Positions 30,043 through 39,029 of a stretch of DNA of 64,000 nucleotides are shown here, piece by piece. The DNA lies in contig CAYXLI010000001.1 in assembly GCA_964464925.1 (NCBI GenBank), positions 1 to 64,000 on the forward strand, in the 5' to 3' direction. The notes under the pieces are model-generated. The model saw only the letters and a list, made by a program, of their open reading frames with translations. It was not told the origin of the DNA and did not search any database. A program made the translations under genes and the position numbers. The DNA comes from CAYXLI01 sp964464925 (lineage in GTDB: Bacteria > Acidobacteriota > Terriglobia > Bryobacterales > Bryobacteraceae). The number at the start of each line of letters is the position of its first letter. The stretch's first letter is position 1.

Positions 30043-31992
30043 TTACTTCTCGACTGCAGGCACCGTACTTGGTGCGTGCGCCACTTTTCCACTACGTGCT
30101 TCTTCCAGACTCACTCCATAGGTCTCGAGCGTAAGCCCCGTAGCCTGATCCAGCGTCACCCTCGCTCGGTTATAAGCGCTTAGCGCGGCCACCTCAGTTG
30201 CCTGCGCTTGCGCCAGATCACGTTGTGCCTGGATGACGAAAAAGATGGTAGAAGCTCCCAACGCATACTTCTTTTGTTCCGCATCCAAGGTTTGTTCCTG
30301 CAAAATCCGGGATTTCACCGCAGCCTGATATTGCGCCCGCGACTGCTGTACGCCGATCAGCGCGTTCTGTACGTCCACGCGAACTTGGTTGATCTGTTGC
30401 CGCTCGCGCACTTCCGCCTGCCGCAGGTTCAATTGATCGTTGGCCACGTCTGCCTGTGCGGACCGGTTCCGGAGGGGAATGTTTAACTGAAACCCGACAC
30501 TGTAATCCGGGTAGTTGCGTCCAAACAGCTGCGAGAACAAAGTGCCCCAGCCCCCAACGAACGTAGGATCCGCATTCCGGGTAAAAGCGGGAACGTTCGA
30601 GGGGAACGGAATCGTGTTGGGCTGGCCCGCGAGCCCGTTGTTAGTCGCGCCCACTATGAAGTCGAGCGAGGGGAGCAATTGGCTCTTGCTGCCCAAAAGC
30701 TGAATCTTCGAGTTTTCCAGGTTGATCCGCGTCTGCGCGATCTCGGGCCTGTTGATAAGTGCCTTTTCGACCAGGTCCTGTATAGGCTGCACCGGCTCAA
30801 CGTCCGGTATCTTCAACTGGTCGGTCGGGATCACCCGCGCTTCCGATAGCGTGGGGCTCGATACGCCCGTACGGCTCAGGAAGTTCTTGATAATCGTCTC
30901 CTGCTGCAGCAGGCGCGTTTCCGATTGGGTAAGGTCCTGCTGGCTGCGCGCGACTTCGGCTTCGGCGCGTACGATCTCAATGGGCGCCAGCGTGCCGATC
31001 TCGACCTGCTTCTTGTTGTCGTTATACAGCTTCTCATTCAACGTCAGTGCCTGCCGCTTCACTTTGACGTCTTCGTTGAAACTCACCAGGTCAGAGTACA
31101 GATTCACCACGGAGGACACCGTCTGGATCACTTGTGCTTTGAACTGCAGATCGCTCAAGCCGATACTGTTCTGAGCGATCCGAATGTTGCGTGTATTTAC
31201 GGCTGGTCCAAAGCCCTGCAGCAGTCTCTGCGTGATCAGGACCTGCGCGTTGCCGGTGGTCACCGGGTTGATTTCGCTGCGAACGTTATTCGAGGTCAGC
31301 CCCTGGCTGCCGAAGCTCAGTGTGGCCGTCGTACCGGTTGCCCAGCCCCTCTGCACGGCCATGTTGAACGAATTGGTATCGAAGATGGATGCTGGAACAC
31401 CGGTCGAAAACGAGTTGCTGTTGATCTGCGAGCGGTGGTTGTAGAAGTAGCTTGTTGAGAGCACTTCGTCGAAATTCGGAATTGCGGTACCGGTGGACGT
31501 GATGATAGTTCCCGAACTGGCTCCGGTGCTCGTAGTCGCCGAGGGTGTCACCGCCCCCGTGCTTCCGCCGCCGCTTAGCTGGCTGGTAGCCGACGCAGAC
31601 GATGGTCCGTTGGAAACCGGCGTCAGCACGCCGCGAATCAAACCGCCGGCCTTCGCGCGCAACAGGTTCGCTTCCGCGATCTGCCGCCCATAACGCTGCA
31701 CGTCAATGTCGAGGTTATTCTCGAGCGCCAGAGCGATCGCATCCTGTAGAGACAGGTAAACCCGCCCGGCCCGCACAAGCGACTCCAATCGCGGCGAGTT
31801 AGTCAGATTGATCGGCGGCAGCTCGTGCATGGTGTACTTCCGGGTGAACGGCGTATACCAGCGGCTTTCCAGCACTGCGGGCGTGCCCGCCGGAGCGCCC
31901 GTGCTGCTGGTCTGCGCATCTTCTGCGAATCCCGAAGGCACCAGCAGCGTGCATACACAAAGGGCAGCGATGGACGATTGTAGGTATTTCAT
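30043..31992 (-). CDS. TolC-family outer membrane efflux protein
   Basis: A 649-residue protein. The signal peptide is YLQSSIAALCVCTLLVPSGFA. An approximately 50-residue spacer leads into an outer membrane efflux (OEP) duplicated helical-barrel domain: LVRAGRVYLSLQDAIALALENNLDIDVQRYG opens the first repeat and LVEKALINRPEIAQTRINLENSKIQLLGSKSQLLPSLDF the second. A Ser/Thr/Gly-rich insert at about residues 120-180 is unusual for TolC. It would form a trimeric channel for an efflux or type I secretion system. No inner-membrane pump or adaptor is adjacent, so its partner is elsewhere. Confidence 0.88.
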   Translation of the reverse strand: MKYLQSSIAALCVCTLLVPSGFAEDAQTSSTGAPAGTPAVLESRWYTPFTRKYTMHELPPINLTNSPRLESLVRAGRVYLSLQDAIALALENNLDIDVQRYGRQIAEANLLRAKAGGLIRGVLTPVSNGPSSASATSQLSGGGSTGAVTPSATTSTGASSGTIITSTGTAIPNFDEVLSTSYFYNHRSQINSNSFSTGVPASIFDTNSFNMAVQRGWATGTTATLSFGSQGLTSNNVRSEINPVTTGNAQVLITQRLLQGFGPAVNTRNIRIAQNSIGLSDLQFKAQVIQTVSSVVNLYSDLVSFNEDVKVKRQALTLNEKLYNDNKKQVEIGTLAPIEIVRAEAEVARSQQDLTQSETRLLQQETIIKNFLSRTGVSSPTLSEARVIPTDQLKIPDVEPVQPIQDLVEKALINRPEIAQTRINLENSKIQLLGSKSQLLPSLDFIVGATNNGLAGQPNTIPFPSNVPAFTRNADPTFVGGWGTLFSQLFGRNYPDYSVGFQLNIPLRNRSAQADVANDQLNLRQAEVRERQQINQVRVDVQNALIGVQQSRAQYQAAVKSRILQEQTLDAEQKKYALGASTIFFVIQAQRDLAQAQATEVAALSAYNRARVTLDQATGLTLETYGVSLEEARSGKVAHAPSTVPAVEK

Positions 31993-32235
31993 TCCCTTTT
32001 CCCTTAAGAACGCGAAGGAGACGAGGTCTGTTCCTTGGTTCCTTTCATGGTAACTTACACAATTTTTGGGCCCTCCCGGTATCCCGGTGCGATGCCTGGA
32101 ATGCTAGGATCAAGCGTTGGAAATTGCACGCCCTCCGCCAGCGGTAACCCGTTGGTTCCATAGGTGCGGCCCCGTCTATACTGTCCGGATTCGGGATTCG
32201 ATACCTCGCCAGCGAACGTGCCAAACTAGGATTCA

Positions 32236-32823
32236 GTGACATCTCTGGAACAGGTTCTCGATCTCTTCAATCAAACTGGCGCTTACCTCAAAGGCCATTT
32301 CCGGCTCACCAGCGGACTTCATAGTCCGGAGTATCTGCAGTGTGCTCTCGTCCTCGCGCATCCGCAGCATGCAGAGTTTCTCGGCCGGGAGCTTGCGGCA
32401 ACGCTCCGTCAACTTGCCGGAACAGAGCCCGATGTCGTGCTGGCACCTGCGCTCGGCGGCCTGATCATCGGCCATGAAGTGGCTCGCGCGCTCGGGTGCC
32501 CCTTCCTGTTCACGGAACGTGACCCTAATGGGAAGATGACGCTCCGCCGTGGGTTCCAGGTTACCCCGGGGCAGAAGGCAATCGTCATTGAAGATGTCGT
32601 GACGACTGGCGGCAGTTCTAAGGAAGTAATCGAATTATTGAATGCTTCCGGGGTCGAGGTACTGGCCGCAGGGTCGATCATCGACCGCAGCGGCGGCAAA
32701 GCCGATCTCGGTGTCCCCCGAACTGCGCTTGCCACCTTGCAGCCAGCCGCCTACCAGGCAGACCAGTGCCCTTTGTGCGCGCAGGGTAACCCAGTGGTGA
32801 AACCGGGTTCCCGCCCGGCTTGA
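32236..32823 (+). CDS. pyrE: orotate phosphoribosyltransferase
   Basis: A 195-residue PyrE starting at GTG. The N-terminal part (LFNQTGAYLKGHFRLTSGLHSPEYLQCALVL) has the dimer arm and the Lys/Arg residues of the orotate site. The PRPP-binding signature AIVIEDVVTTGGSSKEVIELL is at about residue 115. It makes orotidine-5'-phosphate from orotate and PRPP in pyrimidine synthesis. The tail with CPLCAQGNPVVKPGSRPA adds a CxxC not found in the E. coli enzyme. The truA start follows after three bases, so the two genes form an operon. Confidence 0.92.
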   Translation: MTSLEQVLDLFNQTGAYLKGHFRLTSGLHSPEYLQCALVLAHPQHAEFLGRELAATLRQLAGTEPDVVLAPALGGLIIGHEVARALGCPFLFTERDPNGKMTLRRGFQVTPGQKAIVIEDVVTTGGSSKEVIELLNASGVEVLAAGSIIDRSGGKADLGVPRTALATLQPAAYQADQCPLCAQGNPVVKPGSRPA

Positions 32824-32826
32824 ACG

Positions 32827-33570
32827 ATGCGCCGCATCAAGCTGACGCTCTCATACGACGGTACGGATTTTCACGGGTGGCAGGTTCAGCCTGGCTTGCC
32901 CACCATTCAGGCGGTTCTGGAAGAGATCTTCGCCGGCATTGAAAAGCGGCCCGTACATGTATCCGGCTCCGGCCGCACGGACGCAGGCGTCCATGCTCTC
33001 GCACAGGTGGCCGCCGTTTCGATTGAGAATCCCATTCCCGTCGAGAATCTTCGCCGCGCCGTAAACCGCCTGCTCCCGTTCAGCATCCGGCTCCTGCGCG
33101 CCGAAGACGTCGACCTGGAATTTCACCCTCGTTTCGATGCGGTGTCGAAGACGTACGAATATCGCATCTACCGCAGCGAAATCTGCCCGCCATTCGAACG
33201 CCGCTACGTGCACCACCACCCTTACCCGCTAAACGAATCGCGCATGTTCGAACTTGCGCCCATCATCGAAGGCGAGCATGACTTCTCCGCGTTCGCCGCT
33301 TCAGACGACCGGGACGCGCTTGGCCAGAGCAAGGTCCGCCGCGTCTTCTCGTCCCAGTTCGAGCGCGATGCCGATCATCTCATCTACCGTGTTACCGGAT
33401 CCGGCTTCCTGAAGCACATGGTGAGGAACCTGGTCGGAACCTTCCTCGAAGCAGGAAAGGGCAACCTCGACGCCGCGCGCCTAAACCGCCATCTGTCAAA
33501 CCCTGAAGGCAAGTCCGGCCCCACTGCCCCTGCCTGTGGCCTGTTCCTCGTGTCCGTCTCCTACTCTTAA
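32827..33570 (+). CDS. truA: tRNA pseudouridine synthase A
   Basis: A 247-residue TruA. RRIKLTLSYDGTDFHGWQVQPGLPTIQ opens the family fold, and VSGSGRTDAGVHALAQVA contains the catalytic Asp52. KTYEYRIY and VTGSGFLKHMVRNLVGTFLEAGKG close the active site. It converts uridines 38-40 of the anticodon stem-loop to pseudouridine. It is co-transcribed with pyrE (three-base gap) and converges with the malectin regulator gene, whose stop is five bases away. Confidence 0.94.
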   Translation: MRRIKLTLSYDGTDFHGWQVQPGLPTIQAVLEEIFAGIEKRPVHVSGSGRTDAGVHALAQVAAVSIENPIPVENLRRAVNRLLPFSIRLLRAEDVDLEFHPRFDAVSKTYEYRIYRSEICPPFERRYVHHHPYPLNESRMFELAPIIEGEHDFSAFAASDDRDALGQSKVRRVFSSQFERDADHLIYRVTGSGFLKHMVRNLVGTFLEAGKGNLDAARLNRHLSNPEGKSGPTAPACGLFLVSVSYS

Positions 33571-33575
33571 CGTCC

Positions 33576-35120
33576 TTACCGTTCCTCCACCACCTCAATC
33601 GCCTTAACCGCCGCATAATTCTTCCCCGGCGAAAACGACAACAGGATTTTCCCCTGTCCGTTGGGCCGAATTCCATGAAAGGTCCGAACCAGTGGGCGAA
33701 ACGGACCTGACTGCGCAAACACATCGAGATCCTTCAGTAGCGTCGTACCGTTGCAATACACATCGAAAATGCGATCGCCCTTGCCGCCCTTGTCCTGTCC
33801 GGCAGTATCCGGCCGGAACCACGTTTCAGCGAAATGCAGCGTTACGGCATATTTCCCATTCGGCACCGGAATGGCATAGCTGAAATTTCCATACCTCTCG
33901 CCTGCATAAAGCTCCGGATCCGGGGTGCCGTCCACAGCCTGCTTATGCGTGGCGAACCGGCCGCCAATGTAGTAATTATCCGGGCTCCAAACTTTGCCTT
34001 CGTGATCCGTAAAAGACAGGTCATGAGCGCGAATGCGGATCGGATTCGCCCGGCCCCGAACCGACGGAACCAGTTCCAATCCATTCAAAAAAGGCGTTCC
34101 ATAGTTGGCCGTAAACCGTATATGGACTTTGCCGTCGCTGTCGGGGGTGACGTCCTTAAACGTTCGAATGTCGACCGGGGACGTGCCCGAATCTGCCACG
34201 ACATCGAACGACGAAAGCAACGGTTTCCCATTCAGGCTTACCTGGAAGCGGCGTTCGTTCTCCCCTCCGCCATTGCTCTCGTTCGCTAGCCGGAAGATCG
34301 GTTCTGCCCAGTAGAGCCGCAGTTCGTAAACGCCTGACGAAACCGGTACATCATAGGAGAACTCTCCGCTCCGCATCGTCCTGAACAGTCCGGCATCGGG
34401 AGGGCGTCCGTAGAAATCAGTAGGACCTGGCTCCGCCGCTCCCCCGCTGAAATATCGGTCAGTGCTCCAGGCATGCCCGAACCGGTCCACATAATCGGCC
34501 TTTGTGCGTCCGGCCAAAATGCGAATTCCGTTGTCTGCCCCGGCCGCGGCCGCTACGGGCGCCAAGCGCATCCGCTCGCCTGATGATCCTGTAACGTCCT
34601 TGGTATGTGCGCGCTGCACCAGAAGCATCATCAGGACTGCCACCGCAACAACCAACCCACCCACCGAGAAAAGTAGGACACCCGGCCGGGGCCTCGCTTC
34701 TTGCGCTGGTGCGGTGACCACCTCCACTGGCGCGGCCTTGGGCTCTTCGGCAATGTGAGTCCGGGCGGTATCATTCACCACGAACTCAGGAACGTAACTC
34801 CCCGGCGTAAGCACGATGCGAACACGGCCGCCGGCGCCTTCCTCTTCGTAATACTTCGTCAGCTTTCTTCGGAGCCGATGGGCCTCTACCCGGACGATTG
34901 CGTCTTTACTTTCGTCAAAACTCCACGGACGGCCGAATACCTCCATGGCAATCGTAACCGCCTTAATTTGGTCCGCCTGCCCTAAAAGTGCCTTATTGCA
35001 CAGATAGTCGAGCAATTTCGCCTGACGCGAATGCGAAAACAAGGGCGATTCGCAAACGGTATGTACTTCGCGTTTGATCTCGTCTAAGGTCGGAACTTGC
35101 TTCGCTGTGTCTGGGCCCAC
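33576..35120 (-). CDS. winged-helix, transmembrane, double malectin regulator
   Basis: A 514-residue protein with three parts. Residues about 10-115 form a DNA-binding winged-helix module of the type seen in acidobacterial regulators (LDYLCNKALLGQADQIKAVTIAMEVFG, AIVRVEAHRLRRKLTKYY, VRIVLTPGSYVPEF). A Pro/Ala linker and one membrane segment (VLLFSVGGLVVAVAVLMMLLV) follow. Residues about 205-510 contain two malectin-like carbohydrate-binding domains, each starting IR-x3-GRTKADY or IRAHDLSFTD and ending in a strand with NGLELVP or AAVKAIEVVEE. The topology suggests ToxR-like one-component sensing: periplasmic sugar binding with cytoplasmic DNA binding. The gene is divergent from the TonB receptor and is a good candidate for its regulator. 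Confidence 0.78.
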   Translation of the reverse strand: MGPDTAKQVPTLDEIKREVHTVCESPLFSHSRQAKLLDYLCNKALLGQADQIKAVTIAMEVFGRPWSFDESKDAIVRVEAHRLRRKLTKYYEEEGAGGRVRIVLTPGSYVPEFVVNDTARTHIAEEPKAAPVEVVTAPAQEARPRPGVLLFSVGGLVVAVAVLMMLLVQRAHTKDVTGSSGERMRLAPVAAAAGADNGIRILAGRTKADYVDRFGHAWSTDRYFSGGAAEPGPTDFYGRPPDAGLFRTMRSGEFSYDVPVSSGVYELRLYWAEPIFRLANESNGGGENERRFQVSLNGKPLLSSFDVVADSGTSPVDIRTFKDVTPDSDGKVHIRFTANYGTPFLNGLELVPSVRGRANPIRIRAHDLSFTDHEGKVWSPDNYYIGGRFATHKQAVDGTPDPELYAGERYGNFSYAIPVPNGKYAVTLHFAETWFRPDTAGQDKGGKGDRIFDVYCNGTTLLKDLDVFAQSGPFRPLVRTFHGIRPNGQGKILLSFSPGKNYAAVKAIEVVEER

Positions 35121-35386
35121 GTCGGAGAGTATATTCCGATCACTACCGTTTCACAAGCCCGCGTACGTCCTTGTAACATAAAGGGTTGGACTGTTCCGAA
35201 ACGGTTTGAACATGGCTTGTTAATGCATTTGCGGCATATACTGCTTTCATTCTTGACAGGAGTTGTGGAACTCCCCAGGTCCATGCCGTACGGGCTTACC
35301 ACGTGGAAGTCCAGGGAAAATGCGCTCTCTCTGTTATATGCGTTTTCTTACAATACCGGCACCTGCGGCAAGCATCCGGCTCTGTA
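35121..35386. promoter_or_regulatory. divergent regulatory region with inverted repeats
   Basis: The region separates the malectin regulator (minus) from the TonB-dependent receptor (plus). It contains GGAGTTGTGGAACTCC at 35259-35274, a clean 6-bp-arm palindrome with a TTGACA-like sequence just before it. TGTTC and GAACA flank an 11-base spacer at 35192-35212. ACCGTTT and AAACGGT lie about 55 bases apart (around 35146 and 35198). These are sensible operator candidates for a winged-helix regulator. No clear -10 box can be assigned with confidence. Confidence 0.4.
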
Positions 35387-38300
35387 GTGAAGAAAAGTCT
35401 TCGGGAGACTAACAACGTGTTCCAACCATTTCACCAAAACGACCGCGATGTCGTAACGGTGACGCCGGCCTTCCGGTGCCTCCTTACTTTCGCGCTTGTT
35501 CTCCTCAGCAGCTTCTCAGCCCTCAGCCAGACCTTTCGAGGCCGCGTCCAGGGCATCGTTACCGATGAAAGCAAAGCCGTCGTCGTGGGTGCCTCTGTCA
35601 CGTTACTCAATATCAACACAGGAGTGAAAGCCACGCGTCAGACTAGCGAGACGGGCCTCTACCTCTTCGATAGCGTCGATCCCGGCACCTACACCGTCAC
35701 GGTCGAAATGCCCGGCTTCGGCAAGTTCACCCAGGAGAATATTCTGGTTCAATCCGGCGGAGACGTGACCGTCAATGCTGCTCTGCAACTCGGCACTGTC
35801 ACCACGGCCATGACCGTCAGCGAAACTCCGGTTGCTGTCGAATTCAACTCCAGTAATAAGGACCTCACCATCGACACGAAGATGGCTAGTGAGGTACCGC
35901 GCCTCGACCGCAATCCCTTCAAGCTGACCCTGCTCGCTCCGTCTGCAGTGAATACTCGCGGTGAGACTCAGCCCTATCACTCCTGGTCGATGAACAGTGT
36001 GGACCTCGGTGGCGGCACGAACCTCGCCAATGATCTTCAGGTGGACGGCAGTCCAATTGGTCTCGGCCACAAAGGCAGCTATCCTCCGAACACCGACGCG
36101 GTTCAGGAAGTGATCGTCGCCCAAAACAGTGTGGATGCCGAAGTTGGCCACAGTGCCGGCGGCCTGATCTCCATGACCACGAAAGGCGGCACAAATGAGT
36201 TCCACGGAACCGGTTTTTACGTCGGCCGCTACCCTTGGCTCAGCGCCGAGGCCGACCGCACGCGCTTCAGCTTGAACTCGCAACGCCAGCATATGTTCGG
36301 CGGCACGTTCGGCAATCCCATTATTAAGAACAAGCTGTTCAATTTCGTCTCAGTCGAATACTGGAAAGTCGGTTATCCGAATAGTTACGTGAACACGGTG
36401 CCGACGGCTCTGGAACAACAGGGGGATTTCTCCCAGTCCTACAATATTGATGGCACCGTAAGGACCATCTATGATCCGTGGACGACCAAGCTGGATCCCG
36501 CCACCGGTGCGGTCACCGTCCAGCCGTTCCCGGGAAACAAAATCCCAGCCAATCGATTCGATCCCCTCACCGCTTCGCTCATGAAGCAATTCTGGGCTCC
36601 GAACAATCCGGGCGACAACATCACGGGGGTGAACAACTACAAAAAGGGGTTCATCGAACGCTACAACTACTACAACTGGTCTGAACGCGCCGACTACAGT
36701 ATCAACGACAATCTTAAGGCTTTCGGACGCGTGAGCCGCTACTACACCGACGATCTCGCCGGCAATCCCACGCCTCTGCAAACCACGTCTCTTTACGTGC
36801 CGACCGGCTCCGTGCGTGGTGCCTGGCAAGTCGCGGGTGACGTCACATGGACCGCCAGCCCCCGTACCGTCGTGAACTTCCACGGCGATTGGCACGACGT
36901 GATCGACGCCTATGTCTCCCAACCGCTCGGCGAAGGCGGCTGGTCCAACATCTGGACGAATAGCGACTGGTTCAAGCCCTATACGTCCGCTGATACCGGC
37001 GTGCCGCTCTATTTCCCGCACCTCAACATCGGTGGGGCCGGATTCGGCGGAGGCGGTTTCTATTGGGATCAGCGGCCCAAGGGCGAAGCCTTCAACGGCA
37101 AGATCTCTCAGCAGCATGGCTCTCACTACCTGAAGGCGGGCCTCGAGTTCCGCAGGAGCTACGGCTTGAGCTATGTCTCCAGTACGACGAACTTCAACTT
37201 CAACACCGCGCTGACGGCGGAAACGTTCAATAACCCGGACACCAAGCACAACGGCGATCCCTGGGCCACGTTCCTTTTGGGCTCCCTTGATGGTTCGTCG
37301 CAGATGATCGGCGGTCCTGCTCCCGATCCGCATACGCGGTTCTGGGGCATGTACTTCCAGGACGACTGGAAGCTAAGCCGCCGCATCACGCTCAATCTCG
37401 GTCTCCGCAATGAGTACGAGACAGGATGGTACGATCCGGCCCACAATTTCTCCCGTGGGCTAGACCTCTCCAAGCCGGTTCCGGAAATGGTTGCAAATCC
37501 GCCCCAAATGCCCGCGGACGCAACCGCCCTCGTCGGCAGCAATTTCTGGAAGTGGAACGGACTCTGGCAGTGGACCGACTCGAATCATCCCGGCATGTGG
37601 GACGCACCCAAAATCGCGTTACAGCCGCGCGCCGGCATTGCGATTCGTATAGATGACAGAACGTCCCTGCGCGTGGGATACGCGCGCTACACAATTCCGA
37701 CGGAATTCAACCTCAGCGGATTCCCGGGATTCGAAACTGTCAGCTTCCTGGAGCCGCCGTACTTTGGTGTCACCAGCTACCAGAACACGGCGCCGCTGAT
37801 CCAGGGCGTCCCCCAGCAGACCTTCTCCAACCCGTTCCCGTCCTCCAACCCTTTGCTTCCCATTCTCGGCAAGAAAGCGGGCACGAACGTCGGCCGCGGG
37901 CAGAATGGCGCGTTGCTTTGGTACAAGCAGGATTTCCAGAAGGCCTATAACGATCGCATCAACGTCTCGTTCCAGCGCCAGATCCCCGGCCAAATCGTCG
38001 TGATGGCCACCTACTTCACCAACTTCGGCCACCAGCTTTACAACAAGTCGCTGAACGTAATCGACCCCCAACTTCAGTTGAAGTATCAGAACACGCTCAA
38101 TGATGCGGTGCCGAATCCGTTCTATCACTATCTCGACACCACGCTCATGCCGGGACCGCTTTACAACCGGAAAACTGTTTCGTTGGGCTCGCTGCTGGTT
38201 CCTTACCCGCAGTATTCGGGTCTCGCCGAGTTCGGCCAATGCTGCGCCAGTGAACGATACCATTCCCTCGAGCTGCGGGCGCAGAAGATCTTCAGCAAGG

Positions 38301-38965
38301 GCTACAACTTCCTCTTCTCGTATGTCTACATTCGCGAGAAGAATCAGATCTACTTCAACGACGTGGACACCTTCACCAACCACCTCACGTGGCAGACAAG
38401 CGACCAGCCGCGGCACCGCATTTCCGGAGCCGGCACTTATGAATTGCCGTTCGGAAAAGGGCGGACCTATCTCAGCGATGTGCCCCGAGCCGCTGACTTC
38501 GTGCTCGGCGGCTGGAAACTCACCGGCGTCATGACACTTACGAGTGGTTCTTTCCCTCGCTTCGGCAACATGATCGTGACCGGAAGCCCCTGTGTGGACA
38601 ATCCCACGCCGCAGCAGTGGTTCAACACAGCCGCATTCCAGCCCATCCCGGCGAATACTTACGTCCTGCGGACCAATCCGTTGCAATTCAGCTGCCTCAC
38701 TGGGCCGAGATTCTTCAACGTGGACGGAACGCTTTCGAAGGCCTTCAAAATCACGGAAAGGGTTAAGACCGAATTCAAGATGGCCGCTTATAATGCGACC
38801 AATCGCCTGAATCGCGGCAACCCCGACACGAACGTGTATTCGTCCACCTTCGGCCAGGCCCTTTATCAGGGCTCGCCCGGAGGCACTTTCGGGCAACAGG
38901 GAGCTACCTACGGCACCGGCAACGGGGGCCGGCAGGTAGAACTTGGTTTGAAGATCGTTTTCTGA
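35387..38965 (+). CDS. Oar-like TonB-dependent receptor
   Basis: A 1192-residue outer-membrane protein from the chosen GTG. A signal segment (FRCLLTFALVLLSSFSALSQ) is followed by a carboxypeptidase-regulatory-like domain (FRGRVQGIVTDESKAVVVGASVTLLN through VTVEMPGFGKF). Next comes a plug domain (DTKMASEVPRLDRNPFKLTLLAPSAVNTRG, VNSVDLGGGTNLAN) and a long beta-barrel with alternating aromatic strands, ending VELGLKIVF with a terminal Phe. This architecture is the large TonB/Oar family of Acidobacteria and Myxococcus, usually for uptake of complex carbohydrates or peptides. The frame begins at 35303, but its first 28 residues lie outside the signal and are probably untranslated. Confidence 0.9.
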   Translation: MKKSLRETNNVFQPFHQNDRDVVTVTPAFRCLLTFALVLLSSFSALSQTFRGRVQGIVTDESKAVVVGASVTLLNINTGVKATRQTSETGLYLFDSVDPGTYTVTVEMPGFGKFTQENILVQSGGDVTVNAALQLGTVTTAMTVSETPVAVEFNSSNKDLTIDTKMASEVPRLDRNPFKLTLLAPSAVNTRGETQPYHSWSMNSVDLGGGTNLANDLQVDGSPIGLGHKGSYPPNTDAVQEVIVAQNSVDAEVGHSAGGLISMTTKGGTNEFHGTGFYVGRYPWLSAEADRTRFSLNSQRQHMFGGTFGNPIIKNKLFNFVSVEYWKVGYPNSYVNTVPTALEQQGDFSQSYNIDGTVRTIYDPWTTKLDPATGAVTVQPFPGNKIPANRFDPLTASLMKQFWAPNNPGDNITGVNNYKKGFIERYNYYNWSERADYSINDNLKAFGRVSRYYTDDLAGNPTPLQTTSLYVPTGSVRGAWQVAGDVTWTASPRTVVNFHGDWHDVIDAYVSQPLGEGGWSNIWTNSDWFKPYTSADTGVPLYFPHLNIGGAGFGGGGFYWDQRPKGEAFNGKISQQHGSHYLKAGLEFRRSYGLSYVSSTTNFNFNTALTAETFNNPDTKHNGDPWATFLLGSLDGSSQMIGGPAPDPHTRFWGMYFQDDWKLSRRITLNLGLRNEYETGWYDPAHNFSRGLDLSKPVPEMVANPPQMPADATALVGSNFWKWNGLWQWTDSNHPGMWDAPKIALQPRAGIAIRIDDRTSLRVGYARYTIPTEFNLSGFPGFETVSFLEPPYFGVTSYQNTAPLIQGVPQQTFSNPFPSSNPLLPILGKKAGTNVGRGQNGALLWYKQDFQKAYNDRINVSFQRQIPGQIVVMATYFTNFGHQLYNKSLNVIDPQLQLKYQNTLNDAVPNPFYHYLDTTLMPGPLYNRKTVSLGSLLVPYPQYSGLAEFGQCCASERYHSLELRAQKIFSKGYNFLFSYVYIREKNQIYFNDVDTFTNHLTWQTSDQPRHRISGAGTYELPFGKGRTYLSDVPRAADFVLGGWKLTGVMTLTSGSFPRFGNMIVTGSPCVDNPTPQQWFNTAAFQPIPANTYVLRTNPLQFSCLTGPRFFNVDGTLSKAFKITERVKTEFKMAAYNATNRLNRGNPDTNVYSSTFGQALYQGSPGGTFGQQGATYGTGNGGRQVELGLKIVF

Positions 38966-39029
38966 TGCTTTTTCGCCGGCCCGGCTTGGCCTGGTCCAGG
39001 CCGGGCCGGCGATTTACAATAATTTCAGT

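Noticed and set aside
29995..30183. A short plus-strand frame with GGAGG before its ATG
   Set aside because: It lies across the terminator and the 3' end of the TolC-type gene on the opposite strand, and its translation has no domain-like pattern.
32045..32235. Possible tRNA in the space before pyrE because of a GATTCGATACC-like stretch
   Set aside because: No flanking T-stem, anticodon stem or acceptor pairing could be completed.
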